A DNA stretch of 64,000 nucleotides. It comes from Nocardioides marmorisolisilvae. GTDB lineage: Bacteria; Actinomycetota; Actinomycetes; Propionibacteriales; Nocardioidaceae. The notes beneath the pieces were generated by a model. It was not told where the DNA came from and ran no database searches. It worked only from the letters and a program-made list of their open reading frames with translations. Of this stretch, positions 33,055-41,897 are shown one piece after another (positions within the stretch are counted from its first letter, which is position 1; each line of letters begins with the position of its first letter). The DNA lies in assembly GCF_031656915.1 (NCBI RefSeq), contig NZ_CP134227.1, positions 2,356,001 to 2,420,000 of the forward strand, written 5' to 3'. A program made the position numbers and the translations under genes.

Positions 33055-33907
33055 GTTGCGAGGTCACCCCTCTGTGCCAGGCCAGGACCCGACGCTCGAT
33101 TTGGACGAGTACGACGTTGAGAACGATGCCGACCACCGCCAGCACCACCAGCACCGACCAGAAGCCCGGGTAGTCGAAGTTGCGCTGGTCGTAGACCAGC
33201 AGGTAGCCGAGACCGTTCTTGGACTTCTGTAGCTCCGAGATGATCATCATGATCAGCGAGAGGGACAGGGCGATCCGGGCCCCAGCGAAGATCTTCGGCG
33301 CCGCCCCCGGCAGCACGATCTTGAAGAACACGTCGCGGCTGCGGATCTTGAACACGGACGCGACCTGGGAGCGGGCGGTGCCGATCCCCTGCACTCCGTC
33401 GATGGTGTTGAACAGGATCGGCCAGATGATGCCGAACGCGATCAGCAGCACCTTGGGCCAGTCGCCGGTGCCGAACAGCAGGAAGAAGACACCGAGCAGT
33501 GCGGGAGTCGGTAGCGAACGGCCGAGGTGGATCATCGGCTGGAACAGAGCTGCCAGGACCGGCTGGATGCCCAGGGCGATCCCGATCAGGACGCCGACGA
33601 CCAGCGCCAGCCAGAAGCCGAGGGTCGCCCGGATCAGGCTGGGCACCAGGTCGCTGCGGGCCACGTCGCCGAGAAACAGGTGGGCGGGATTGCCGCTGAG
33701 GAAGTCCTCGGCCGTGCGCTTGACGACGTCCAGAGGCGGCGCAATGAAGAGCCCCTTGGTCTCGCTGCGGGAGCCGAGCCACCACAGCAGCACGATCAGC
33801 ACGGGCACGATCGCGCGCAGCGCCAGCTGCCGCATCAGGGGCAGGACACGGTGTGGCAGGCCGACGCGAGGGAAGGCACTGGCCTCGTCGTGGGTCAGGG
33901 ACGTCAT
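33047..33907 (-). CDS. NitT/TauT-type ABC transporter permease, system 1
   Basis: A 286-residue permease with about six hydrophobic segments and the inner-membrane-component loop F-K-I-R-S-R-D-V-F-F-K-I-V-L-P-G-A-A-P-K-I-F-A-G-A-R, matching the E-A-A loop of the SsuC/TauC family. It overlaps the second permease gene by 4 bases and the ATPase gene by 8. Confidence 0.87.
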   Translation of the reverse strand: MTSLTHDEASAFPRVGLPHRVLPLMRQLALRAIVPVLIVLLWWLGSRSETKGLFIAPPLDVVKRTAEDFLSGNPAHLFLGDVARSDLVPSLIRATLGFWLALVVGVLIGIALGIQPVLAALFQPMIHLGRSLPTPALLGVFFLLFGTGDWPKVLLIAFGIIWPILFNTIDGVQGIGTARSQVASVFKIRSRDVFFKIVLPGAAPKIFAGARIALSLSLIMMIISELQKSKNGLGYLLVYDQRNFDYPGFWSVLVVLAVVGIVLNVVLVQIERRVLAWHRGVTSQHD

Positions 33908-34695
33908 TGAGCCAGTCCTTCCTTCCAGCCGAACGCCACTCGGTCGACGACGGCGAACGCCGTGCTCACCATGACACCGAGGACACCGGCCACCAGGGTG
34001 GCGGCGTAGACCGCGTCGAGGTTGGCCGCACTCGTGCTCTGCAGGAGGATGTAGCCGCCGATGCCTTTGCCGGAGCCGAAGAGCAGCTCCGCACTCACCG
34101 CCACGATCAGGCCGATCGAGGCGGAGACCCGGATGCCGGTGAACATGAACGGCAGCGCCGCGGGCAGACGCACTCGCGTCATGATCCCGAACGGGGAGAC
34201 GTGAAGCGTGCGAGCCGTCTGGATCGCGACTGGGTCGACCGCGCGTGCGGCGTACATCGAGTTAAACAGGATCGGCCATAGGCAGGCGATCGCCACCGTG
34301 AGGGCCAGCGGGAGCATCCCCTCGCCGATCAGCAGCACCAGCAACGGGCCGATCGCGATGGACGGCAACGGCCGCAGGATCTCGACCGGCAGGGAGAACA
34401 TCGTGAACACCGTCCTGGAGGCTCCCATCAGCCCCCCGAGGACGACTCCGACGACTGCCGCGATCAGCAGACCAACCATCCACTCGCGCAAGGTGTAGGC
34501 GATCTGGGTCCAGAAGTCACCGTTGCCCAGGAGCGTCCAGGCCTGCTCGGCCACCGCGCTCGGTAGCGGAAGTCCGGCTCCGCTGATGACGTGCGTTCGG
34601 ATCAGCACCTCGCCGAGAAAGAGCACGCCGACCACTCCAACGACACCGAGGATGATCTCGTGGCGCCGCGGAAGGGGGTCGTGAATGAGCTGCAT
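33904..34695 (-). CDS. NitT/TauT-type ABC transporter permease, system 1 (second subunit)
   Basis: A 263-residue permease with about six hydrophobic segments and the loop A-R-T-L-H-V-S-P-F-G-I-M-T-R-V-R-L-P-A-A-L-P. Two different permease genes in one operon mean a heterodimeric channel, unlike the usual SsuC homodimer. It starts 5 bp after the binding-protein gene stops. Confidence 0.87.
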   Translation of the reverse strand: MQLIHDPLPRRHEIILGVVGVVGVLFLGEVLIRTHVISGAGLPLPSAVAEQAWTLLGNGDFWTQIAYTLREWMVGLLIAAVVGVVLGGLMGASRTVFTMFSLPVEILRPLPSIAIGPLLVLLIGEGMLPLALTVAIACLWPILFNSMYAARAVDPVAIQTARTLHVSPFGIMTRVRLPAALPFMFTGIRVSASIGLIVAVSAELLFGSGKGIGGYILLQSTSAANLDAVYAATLVAGVLGVMVSTAFAVVDRVAFGWKEGLAQ

Positions 34696-34700
34696 TCGGA

Positions 34701-35663
34701 TCAGTCCTTGGTGGTGATGATGTGGTCGTCGACCTTGTAGTTGCCCTCGATGAGGTGGAGGCCGATGAGTACGTCGGCGATGCGCTGCATGCCAGCGTGA
34801 TCGAGCTCAACATCGAAGAGCGGCAACTTCATCTCCTTGGCGGCAGCCGGATCGGTGCCGGTCGCCTTCGGGAGCCAGCTGCGGAACTCGTCCTCGTTGG
34901 CGGCAATCTGTGCGCGAGCTTCGTTCATGGTCACCGCGAACTTCTGCACAACCTCGGGCTCGGACTTCGCGTACTGCGTGCTGGTCACGAACGTCGTCAC
35001 AGGCAGAGCTTCATTGGGGCCTTGCACCAGTTCGACGATCTCGCGCAAGCCGGCCTGACGCGCCGAGGTGGCAAATGGCTCGGGCACATAGCCGGCCTCG
35101 ATGGAGCCGTTCTGGACCCCCGGGATCATCTCGGGGAAGGGCACCTCGATCCAGTCTGGCTTCGCGTTGATGCCCTTGGACTTCGCCAGGTTGGCGAATG
35201 CCACATCGCCAACGTTGCTGAGAGTGTTCGTGCCGACTGTCCGCCCATCCAGGTCAACCAGTGTTTTGATCGGCGAATCAGCCTCCACATAGATGTTGTT
35301 GCTCCCCTTGCCGAGGCTCGAGCCGAGGGCCACCGTCTGCACCGGCGCCCCCTTTGCGGCAGCGATGGTCGTGCTGATCGAGTTGGCGAAGCTGAACTGG
35401 AGCTCCCCGGTGACCACCTTCTGCACGCCCACAGGACCACCCTGCAACGGCTCCAGCTTCACGTCGAGGCCATGCTTCTCAAAGAGGCCCTTGTCCTTCG
35501 CCCAATAGACCGGTGAGTAGTCAGCCAGGGGAAGCACGCCGACCTTGACCGTGGTCGTGGAGTCGCCTTCCGCATCGCTCCCGGCGTTCCCTCCGCCAGA
35601 TCCGCAAGCGGTGACGGCTGCCCCCGCTGCAACAAAGACGGCCGCCAACGGCTTGTTCTTCAC
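34701..35663 (-). CDS. NitT/TauT-type substrate-binding lipoprotein, copy 1
   Basis: A 320-residue type II binding protein (SsuA/NMT1-like) with lipobox V-T-A-C at about residue 20. Shared core with the next gene: V-L-P-L-A-D-Y-S-P-V-Y-W-A-K-D, G-G-P-V-G-V-Q-K-V-V-T-G-E-L-Q-F, and P-D-W-I-E-V-P-F-P-E-M-I. It lies 11 bp from its paralogue, so the pair arose by tandem duplication. It delivers an organic anion to the permeases downstream. Confidence 0.87.
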   Translation of the reverse strand: MKNKPLAAVFVAAGAAVTACGSGGGNAGSDAEGDSTTTVKVGVLPLADYSPVYWAKDKGLFEKHGLDVKLEPLQGGPVGVQKVVTGELQFSFANSISTTIAAAKGAPVQTVALGSSLGKGSNNIYVEADSPIKTLVDLDGRTVGTNTLSNVGDVAFANLAKSKGINAKPDWIEVPFPEMIPGVQNGSIEAGYVPEPFATSARQAGLREIVELVQGPNEALPVTTFVTSTQYAKSEPEVVQKFAVTMNEARAQIAANEDEFRSWLPKATGTDPAAAKEMKLPLFDVELDHAGMQRIADVLIGLHLIEGNYKVDDHIITTKD

Positions 35664-35674
35664 GTCTGGCCCCG

Positions 35675-36631
35675 TCAGCCTTCGTTGACGATCGTGTACT
35701 TCGCAGCGTCGTACTTGCCCTGGATGACGCCCAGCTCGGAGAGGAAGTCAGCGATGCTCTGCATCTCCTTGACGTCCAGCTTCACATCGAAGGTGGGCAG
35801 GTGCATCACCTTCGCGGCCGCCGGGTCCGTGCTCGATGCCTTGGGCCACCAGGCGCGGAACGCGGCGTCGTTGCCAGCCATCTGGTCGCGGGCTGCGTTG
35901 AGCGCGGTGGCGAACTTCTTCACGACGTCAGGATTCGACTTGGCGTACTGGGTGGAGGTCACGAACGTCGACATGGGGAGACCCACGTTGTCACCCTGGA
36001 CCAGGTCGACGACCTGGCGCAGCCCCGCCTGGCGTGCGGCCGACGCGAACGGCTCGGGGAGGTAGCCGGCCTGGATGGAGCCGTTCTTGACCCCGTCGAT
36101 CATCTCGGGGAAGGGCACCTCGACCCAGTCGGGCTTGGCGTCGATGCCCTGAGCCTTGGCCAGCTTCGCGAAGGTGACGTCACCGACGTTGTTGGTCGTG
36201 TTTATGCCGACCGTCTTCTTGTCGAGGTCGGCCATGGTCTTGATCGGCGAGTCGGCCTTCACGAAGATACCGAGCTCGCCCTTGCCGAGTCCGGACAGCA
36301 TCGCGACGGTCTGGACCGGTGCGCCCTTGCTGGTCGCGATGGTGGAGCTGATCGGGTTCGAGAACGCGAACTGCAGTTCGCCCGTGACCACCTTCTGCAC
36401 CCCCACCGGGCCGCCAGGAAGGTTCTCGAAGGTGACATCGAGGCCCTGGTCCTTGAACTGACCGTGGTCCTTGGCCCAGTAGACGGGTGCGTAGTCCGCC
36501 AGCGGGAGGACGGCAACCTTGATCTTGGTGTCTCCACCCTTGGCCGTGGCGTCGTTCGCTCCGCCACAGGCACTAACCAGCATCAGGGCCGCAGCCAGAA
36601 CAGTGACGAGCTTCCAACGATTGTGATTCAT
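35675..36631 (-). CDS. NitT/TauT-type substrate-binding lipoprotein, copy 2
   Basis: A 318-residue paralogue of the adjacent gene, with lipobox L-V-S-A-C near residue 22 and the same core motifs. ATG 36631 has GGAG 9 bases upstream; longer starts at 36646 and 36676 exist. It is the first gene of the minus-strand run to 26369, behind a region with overlapping palindromes. Two binding proteins for one channel could widen substrate range. Confidence 0.87.
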   Translation of the reverse strand: MNHNRWKLVTVLAAALMLVSACGGANDATAKGGDTKIKVAVLPLADYAPVYWAKDHGQFKDQGLDVTFENLPGGPVGVQKVVTGELQFAFSNPISSTIATSKGAPVQTVAMLSGLGKGELGIFVKADSPIKTMADLDKKTVGINTTNNVGDVTFAKLAKAQGIDAKPDWVEVPFPEMIDGVKNGSIQAGYLPEPFASAARQAGLRQVVDLVQGDNVGLPMSTFVTSTQYAKSNPDVVKKFATALNAARDQMAGNDAAFRAWWPKASSTDPAAAKVMHLPTFDVKLDVKEMQSIADFLSELGVIQGKYDAAKYTIVNEG

Positions 36632-36707
36632 GTACACGATCTCCATCGACGAAGGACCAACTGTGGCGCCGGTCACGGTGTGGGCTTCGTCCAGTGTGAA
36701 TGTCTTG

Positions 36708-36727
36708 CCTCTAAGAGGTCAAGACCT
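36708..36727. promoter_or_regulatory. Overlapping palindromes upstream of the importer-hydroxylase operon
   Basis: CCTCTAAGAGG (36708-36718) is a perfect 5-1-5 palindrome and AGGTCAAGACCT (36716-36727) a perfect 5-2-5 palindrome, overlapping by three bases. On the minus strand a TTGACC hexamer lies inside, placed as a possible -35 box for the operon starting at 36631. The adjacent gene is a MarR regulator, so operator function is likely but unproven. Confidence 0.5.
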
Positions 36728-36752
36728 AAGAGAATGAATCTTTCTCCGATCG

Positions 36753-37322
36753 TCAGCTCTCAGCGTACAGATGATCGCTCCGGAGCATCCGCCGAAGCAG
36801 CCGCTCGAGTTGCAGGCTCTCCGCTGGGTCGAGATCTGCGATCAGCTCCTGCTGGCACGCGATGATGTCGTCGAAGGCTTGGTCGATCCGAGCTCGTCCG
36901 GTGTCGGTGATGACCACGAGAACGCCCCGACGATCGCTTTCGTCGCGGCGTCGAGCGATCAGCTTGCGGCGCTCAAGGGAGTCCAGCCGGGAGGTCATCG
37001 TGCCGGAGGTGACGAAGGTGAACTCCAGCAGGTCTCCCGGGCGCATCTGTTCGGCAGTCGAGCGCCGGATCGCGGCGAGCATGTCGAAGGACCAGGCCTC
37101 CAGGCCATGGGTCTTCAAGGCCTTCTCACGGCAGCGCTCGAAGATCCGTATCACCCGGAGCATGCGGCTCACGACGTGCAGACTGCTCAGGTCCGCTTCT
37201 GGCGTGATCCGGTGCATGTCCTCGATGATTTGGTCGACGACGTCCCAGTTCGGATCGCCCGGATCAGGCCGCTCGACCGACTTACCCGGGTTCTCGTTTC
37301 GAACAGTCGATCCGTGCTCCAT
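36753..37322 (-). CDS. MarR-family transcriptional regulator
   Basis: A 189-residue winged-helix regulator: L-E-A-W-S-F-D-M-L-A-A-I-R-R-S, then S-G-T-M-T-S-R-L-D-S-L-E-R-R-K-L-I, and the wing E-S-D-R-R-G-V-L-V-V-I-T. It diverges more from the other MarR proteins here than they do from each other. ATG 37322 has AGGAGG upstream. It lies between two NitT/TauT importers, divergent from system 2, with paired palindromes in the divergent gap and more palindromes beyond its stop. Confidence 0.88.
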   Translation of the reverse strand: MEHGSTVRNENPGKSVERPDPGDPNWDVVDQIIEDMHRITPEADLSSLHVVSRMLRVIRIFERCREKALKTHGLEAWSFDMLAAIRRSTAEQMRPGDLLEFTFVTSGTMTSRLDSLERRKLIARRRDESDRRGVLVVITDTGRARIDQAFDDIIACQQELIADLDPAESLQLERLLRRMLRSDHLYAES

Positions 37323-37370
37323 GCGGCTCTTCCTCCTGAGTGTCCAGCAACCCCTACCCCGGAAATTTAT

Positions 37371-37415
37371 CTTGACTGTCAAGAAAAAAGGATTCCAAGT
37401 CTCTTGACGCTCAAG
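37371..37415. promoter_or_regulatory. Pair of CTTGA-N3-TCAAG operators
   Basis: CTTGACTGTCAAG (37371-37383) and CTTGACGCTCAAG (37403-37415) are two perfect 5-3-5 palindromes with the same arms. Their centres are 32 bp apart, close to three helical turns, as for cooperative repressor binding. TATGAT at 37420-37425 just beyond the second could be the -10 box of the plus-strand importer operon. Both lie in the gap between the divergent MarR gene and system 2. Confidence 0.7.
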
Positions 37416-37488
37416 AAAGTATGATGCAAGGCTTCGGCTCATGCACGGCGGCGACGCCGCGGTCTCGTACACAGGTCCTGGAGGAACG

Positions 37489-38559
37489 ATGTTCAAGCAG
37501 AAGAGGGCTCTCGGCGGAGTTGCAGGCGGCCTGCTGGTGGCCATGGCAGTGGCTGGCTGCGGTGCCGGCAACACCAAGGCGCAGACCAATGCCGAAGGCA
37601 TGGCCTACTCCACGGACTGTTCCAAGATCGACCTTTCGGTCGCGCCCAAGTCCCCGGCCAAGCTCACGTTCGCACACGGCACTGCGGCCGAGGAACCGAT
37701 CTACCTGATGCAGGCGAATGTCGGCACCACTCCGAACCGCGGCAAGTGGTACGACCCGACGTACACGACCATCACCAAGTCGAGCGACCGGATGACCTCG
37801 ATCGTGTCTGGTCAGATCGACGGCGCGTCGATGTCTATCCCGCCGCTGATCAGTGCCAAGGCCAAGGGCCTCGACTTCAGCCTGGTCGCCTCGATCAGCA
37901 AGGAGGCAAAGGGGCACTTCCTGAGCACCTTCGTCGCGCTGAAGTCGAGCGGGATCAAGTCGGTGAAGGATCTCAAGGGCAAGACCATCGCGATCGCTGA
38001 CTACGGCACGTCGCAGGACTACTGGGCCCAGAAGGCGGTCGCATCGGCGGGACTGGACCCGAAGAAGGATGTGAAGTACGCCGTCATCCCGCTCTCAAGC
38101 ATGGAGGAGGCACTGCGCAACCACACTGCCGACGTCGTTGGCCTGGTCGAGCCGTTCTACTCGATCGCACAGGAGAAGGGCGCGCTGGTCGACGTCTTCG
38201 ACTCGTTGACCGGGTCCGACGTCGACCAGGAGTTGCAGGACGCAATCTTCGGCAACAAGTACATCAAGGCCAACGCGGGCGCCGTGTGCGCCTGGATCGC
38301 TGACTACAAGCAGACCGTCGCCGCATACAACGCCGACGTGAAGAAGGGCAAGCAGCAGATCCTGGACGCCAAGATCATCCAGGCACCCGCCGACGTCTAC
38401 CTCGGTGCCGACGACTGGGCCCGACCCGAGGGCGGCGTCATCGACCTGACCGACCTTGATGCCCTCATCAAGAGCATGAAGGCCGTCGGGATCGTCAGCT
38501 CGGACGCGAATGTCACCGCGAAGGACATGGTCTTCCCGGGCATTTCGAACACCCAGTGA
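37489..38559 (+). CDS. NitT/TauT-type substrate-binding lipoprotein, system 2
   Basis: A 356-residue binding protein with lipobox A-V-A-G-C near residue 24. F-A-H-G-T-A-A-E-E-P-I-Y-L, Y-D-P-T-Y-T-T-I-T-K-S-S-D-R-M, and D-L-K-G-K-T-I-A-I-A-D-Y-G-T-S-Q-D are visible. It is not closely similar to the two binding proteins of system 1. GGAGG lies just upstream of ATG 37489. First gene of a plus-strand run through 43170. Confidence 0.85.
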   Translation: MFKQKRALGGVAGGLLVAMAVAGCGAGNTKAQTNAEGMAYSTDCSKIDLSVAPKSPAKLTFAHGTAAEEPIYLMQANVGTTPNRGKWYDPTYTTITKSSDRMTSIVSGQIDGASMSIPPLISAKAKGLDFSLVASISKEAKGHFLSTFVALKSSGIKSVKDLKGKTIAIADYGTSQDYWAQKAVASAGLDPKKDVKYAVIPLSSMEEALRNHTADVVGLVEPFYSIAQEKGALVDVFDSLTGSDVDQELQDAIFGNKYIKANAGAVCAWIADYKQTVAAYNADVKKGKQQILDAKIIQAPADVYLGADDWARPEGGVIDLTDLDALIKSMKAVGIVSSDANVTAKDMVFPGISNTQ

Positions 38560-38592
38560 CCCCTGGTCCACAGGGCAGAGAAGGAGCACGTC

Positions 38593-39435
38593 ATGGCCAC
38601 TCGACACACCGAGTCGATGATGAACACCGAGGCCACCGGTCCCGACGTCCAGCCGATCCTCGAGATCAAGGGGGTCCGCAAGACCTTCCGACGCGGCAAG
38701 CGAACGGTCGAGGCGCTGGCGGAGGTCGAGTTACAGGTCCGTGACGGCGAGTTCTTGACCATCCTGGGACCGAGTGGCTGCGGCAAGAGCACGCTGCTAC
38801 ACATCATCGGAGGGTTCGAGACCGCCACAGCGGGTTCGGTCCACCTGGAGGGCCGACCCGTCACCGGGCCAGGTCGGGCCCTGGGGATGATGTTCCAGCA
38901 CGGCGCACTCTTCCCCTGGAAGAACGTGCTCGACAATGTCGCCTGGCCGCTCGTGGCAGCCAGAGTCGGGCGCCGCGAGGCCCGCGCAGCCGCGATGGAG
39001 TACGTCGAGCTGGTCGGCCTGAGCGGATTCCAGGACTCCTACCCCGGTGAGCTCTCGGGAGGCATGAGGCAGCGGGTGGCTCTTGCCCGGACCTTGGCGC
39101 TCAAGCCGCGGGTCCTGCTGATGGATGAACCGTTCGGCGCCCTCGACGCTCAGACCAGGGAACTCATGCAAGAGGAGCTGAACAGGGTGTGGAGCACGAC
39201 CGGGACCACCGTCGTCTTCGTCACTCACGACATCAACGAGGCGGCCTTCCTCGGGGACCGCGTGGTGGTGATGGGTGCCCGGCCCGGCCGAATCGTGCAC
39301 GTCGAGCAGGTCGCCCTGCCGCGCCCTCGCACGGCGGAGTCCAAGAAGGACCCGCGACTGCTCGAACAGCACAACCGCCTGTGGGACGTGCTGCGCAACG
39401 AAATGCAGCCGCGTGCGGACGGAGCTGGCCGATGA
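38593..39435 (+). CDS. NitT/TauT-type ABC transporter ATP-binding protein, system 2
   Basis: A 280-residue ATPase: Walker A G-P-S-G-C-G-K-S-T near residue 60, signature L-S-G-G-M-R-Q-R-V-A-L-A-R-T, Walker B V-L-L-M-D-E-P-F-G-A-L-D, switch V-T-H-D-I-N-E-A. G-R-A-L-G-M-M-F-Q-H-G-A-L-F-P-W is the Q-loop. GAAGGAG precedes ATG 38593. Its stop overlaps the permease start. Confidence 0.88.
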   Translation: MATRHTESMMNTEATGPDVQPILEIKGVRKTFRRGKRTVEALAEVELQVRDGEFLTILGPSGCGKSTLLHIIGGFETATAGSVHLEGRPVTGPGRALGMMFQHGALFPWKNVLDNVAWPLVAARVGRREARAAAMEYVELVGLSGFQDSYPGELSGGMRQRVALARTLALKPRVLLMDEPFGALDAQTRELMQEELNRVWSTTGTTVVFVTHDINEAAFLGDRVVVMGARPGRIVHVEQVALPRPRTAESKKDPRLLEQHNRLWDVLRNEMQPRADGAGR

Positions 39436-40280
39436 GCTCCGCGGCTGCCGTTCCGTCGCTGGTCGAGGTGGGGCATGGCGACCCACGAGACTCCGTGTAC
39501 GAGTGGATGCTCGCCAAGAAGTGGCCGCTCTCCCTGATCTCCTTCGTGGTCGTGCTGACCGTCTGGGAGCTCGCGGGGACGACCGGCGTGCTGCCCGACT
39601 ACATCCTGAGCCCGCTTGAGATCGTGCGCGGTGTTGCGACCGCGCACGATGAGGGCCTGCTGATACCGGCACTCGTCACGAGTGGGCGGCGGTTACTGGC
39701 CGGATTCGCCATCGGCACCGGCTGCGGAATCGTGCTCGGCCTGCTATCCGGCCGGAGCTGGCTCGTCGGCAAGCTCGTCGATCCCCTGGTCAGTGTCGCC
39801 AACCCGCTCCCGAAGATCGCACTCCTGCCAGTGTTCGCAGTGTGGCTCGGCTTCACAGACGTGACCCGGGTCAGCGTCATCGCCCTGGGCTGCTTCTTTC
39901 CGGCGTACATCAACTCCGCGAGCGGAACCCGACTCGTCGAGAAGAACCTAGTGCGTGTCGCGGAGAATGCTGAGGCCTCTCGCCTGCGCCGGTTCTTCGG
40001 GGTCGTCCTCCCTGCCGCCCTGCCCCGGGTGTTGGTGGGTACCCGGATCGCCCTTGCGCTGTCCTTCGTCACCCTGTTCGCCGGTGAGATCGTGGTGAGT
40101 CCCGACGGCGTCGGCGGCATGCTTTACAACGGATACCAGAACGGCCGCTACGACGTGATGTATGGCGGCCTGCTGGTCCTGGCCCTGGCCGGCTTCCTGG
40201 CCGATCTCCTGCTTGGCTGGGTCGGAGTCAGGTTGACGCGTGGCCAGGCGATCGAGGCGGTGGGTCACGATGGCCGTTGA
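39432..40280 (+). CDS. NitT/TauT-type ABC transporter permease, system 2
   Basis: A 282-residue permease with about six hydrophobic segments; loop A-E-A-S-R-L-R-R-F-F-G-V-V-L-P-A-A-L-P-R-V-L-V-G-T-R matches the family E-A-A loop. ATG 39432 overlaps the ATPase stop (ATGA). Confidence 0.87.
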   Translation: MSSAAAVPSLVEVGHGDPRDSVYEWMLAKKWPLSLISFVVVLTVWELAGTTGVLPDYILSPLEIVRGVATAHDEGLLIPALVTSGRRLLAGFAIGTGCGIVLGLLSGRSWLVGKLVDPLVSVANPLPKIALLPVFAVWLGFTDVTRVSVIALGCFFPAYINSASGTRLVEKNLVRVAENAEASRLRRFFGVVLPAALPRVLVGTRIALALSFVTLFAGEIVVSPDGVGGMLYNGYQNGRYDVMYGGLLVLALAGFLADLLLGWVGVRLTRGQAIEAVGHDGR

Positions 40281-41058
40281 CCGAGCCTCGAAGACGGCAC
40301 GCAGGTGGCTCGCCATTACGCTGACGGTGCTCAGCCTGGGTGTTCCGGTGATCCTGTGGCAGGTCAACGCCATGATCCAGCAGAACCCTGTCCTGGCACC
40401 GGGCCTGGGCCGCATCTGGGACACCATGGTGAGCTCGGCGAACTCCGGAGACCTCTGGTACAACGCTTCCGTCTCCATTCGGTCGGGTCTGGAAGGCCTG
40501 CTGCTGGCGGCAGTGCTGGGGGTCGCGCTGGGCGTGCTGATGGCACAGAGCCGACTGGCCAGTGCGATCGTGTCGCCCTTCCTCAGCGCCACCTACCCGG
40601 TGCCGAAGCTGGCGCTCTATCCGGTCTTCATCCTGATGCTGGGCCTGGGCACCCTGCCCGTAGTGGTCCTCGTTGCCCTGGAATGCATGTACCCGATCGC
40701 TTACAACACGCTCCAGGGCGTGCAGTCCACCAACAAGGAACTGGTGCGCGCGGCGGCCAATGCGGACGCCGGCCGGTGGCGGACATTCACGGCAGTACAG
40801 GTCCCCTCGGCGCTCCCGGCATTCCTGACCGGACTGCGAATCTCCGTGCCGATCATGGTAGTGGTTACCGTGGTGGTGGAGATGCTCGGCCAGAGCCGGG
40901 GCCTGGGCTTCCTGATCCGTGACGCCGGCCGCACCTTCGAGCCGTCCCAGGCCCTCGGCGTCATCCTGCTGCTCGGCGTCCTTGGCTTCGTGCTCGATCA
41001 ACTGCTCCAGGTCGCGACCCGCCAGATTGTCTTCTGGGAGGCACGATCCGATGCCTGA
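40270..41058 (+). CDS. NitT/TauT-type ABC transporter permease, system 2 (second subunit)
   Basis: A 262-residue permease with about six hydrophobic segments and the loop A-N-A-D-A-G-R-W-R-T-F-T-A-V-Q-V-P-S-A-L-P-A-F-L-T-G-L-R. It overlaps the first permease by 11 bases and the hydrolase gene by 8. As in system 1 the channel is a heterodimer. Confidence 0.87.
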   Translation: MAVDRASKTARRWLAITLTVLSLGVPVILWQVNAMIQQNPVLAPGLGRIWDTMVSSANSGDLWYNASVSIRSGLEGLLLAAVLGVALGVLMAQSRLASAIVSPFLSATYPVPKLALYPVFILMLGLGTLPVVVLVALECMYPIAYNTLQGVQSTNKELVRAAANADAGRWRTFTAVQVPSALPAFLTGLRISVPIMVVVTVVVEMLGQSRGLGFLIRDAGRTFEPSQALGVILLLGVLGFVLDQLLQVATRQIVFWEARSDA

Positions 41059-41890
41059 ATCGAACACCCTGCGCACCCGCGATTCCGGCGTTCCGCCATT
41101 GATCGAGGACCCGGCCAGCATGGAGGCACTGGAAGCCTGGATCAAGAAGATCACCGCGGTAGCGAGGGCAGGGAGCTTCGCCCTCACCACGGTGGCCTAC
41201 GGCACCCACCCGGAACAGGTCGCAGACCTCTGGCTGCCTGACGGCCCAGGACCCTTCCCGACGGTCGTGTTGATCCACGGTGGCGGATTCCTGGCCCGCT
41301 TCTCCAAGGCAATCATGGACGCTAATGCGGCCGACCTTGTTGGGCGTGGCTATGCCGTCTGGTGCCCGGAGTACCGCCGGACAGACCTCGACGGCGGCCC
41401 TCGTCGTACGACGTCCGACATCGAGTCCGCCCTCGCCCATCTCTCCCAGATCGAGGAGCCGCTCGACCTTGATCGGGTGGCGGTCGTGGGGCACTCCGCA
41501 GGTGGATACCTCGCGCTGTGGTCCGCCGGGCTAACGGCCGTGCGCCACGTTATTGCTCTGGGGGCGGTGTGCGACCTGCGGATCAACGCCAGGGCTACCG
41601 CGGACTACGCCCGGTTCGTGGGTGGAACCACCGACGAGGTCCCGGATGACTACGAGTATCTCGACCTCTCCCGTCGCCCGGCGAGTCGGTCCACCCAGGT
41701 CATCCTGTGTGGCGAGCTGGACCAACCGCACCGGATCCGGGAGAACCGCGACTACGTCGCCACCGCCATTCATAAGGGAGAGTCGATCACTCTCGAGGAA
41801 CTGCCGGCGACCGGCCACTTTGCCTTCCTGGACCCGCAGTCGCTGGGTTGGACTCGAGCAATGGAAGCGCTGGAGGCGCTGCGGTTGTGA
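41051..41890 (+). CDS. Alpha/beta hydrolase, arylformamidase/BD-FAE-like
   Basis: A 279-residue hydrolase with the oxyanion motif V-L-I-H-G-G-G-F near residue 77, nucleophile elbow G-H-S-A-G-G, and a late histidine in P-A-T-G-H-F-A-F. The H-G-G-G plus G-H-S-A-G-G pairing and size match kynurenine formamidase and related esterases. It starts inside the permease gene, so import and hydrolysis are linked. An N-formyl or other amide/ester of an aromatic amine would fit; this is inference. Confidence 0.8.
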   Translation: MPESNTLRTRDSGVPPLIEDPASMEALEAWIKKITAVARAGSFALTTVAYGTHPEQVADLWLPDGPGPFPTVVLIHGGGFLARFSKAIMDANAADLVGRGYAVWCPEYRRTDLDGGPRRTTSDIESALAHLSQIEEPLDLDRVAVVGHSAGGYLALWSAGLTAVRHVIALGAVCDLRINARATADYARFVGGTTDEVPDDYEYLDLSRRPASRSTQVILCGELDQPHRIRENRDYVATAIHKGESITLEELPATGHFAFLDPQSLGWTRAMEALEALRL

Positions 41891-41897
41891 GTCGAGC

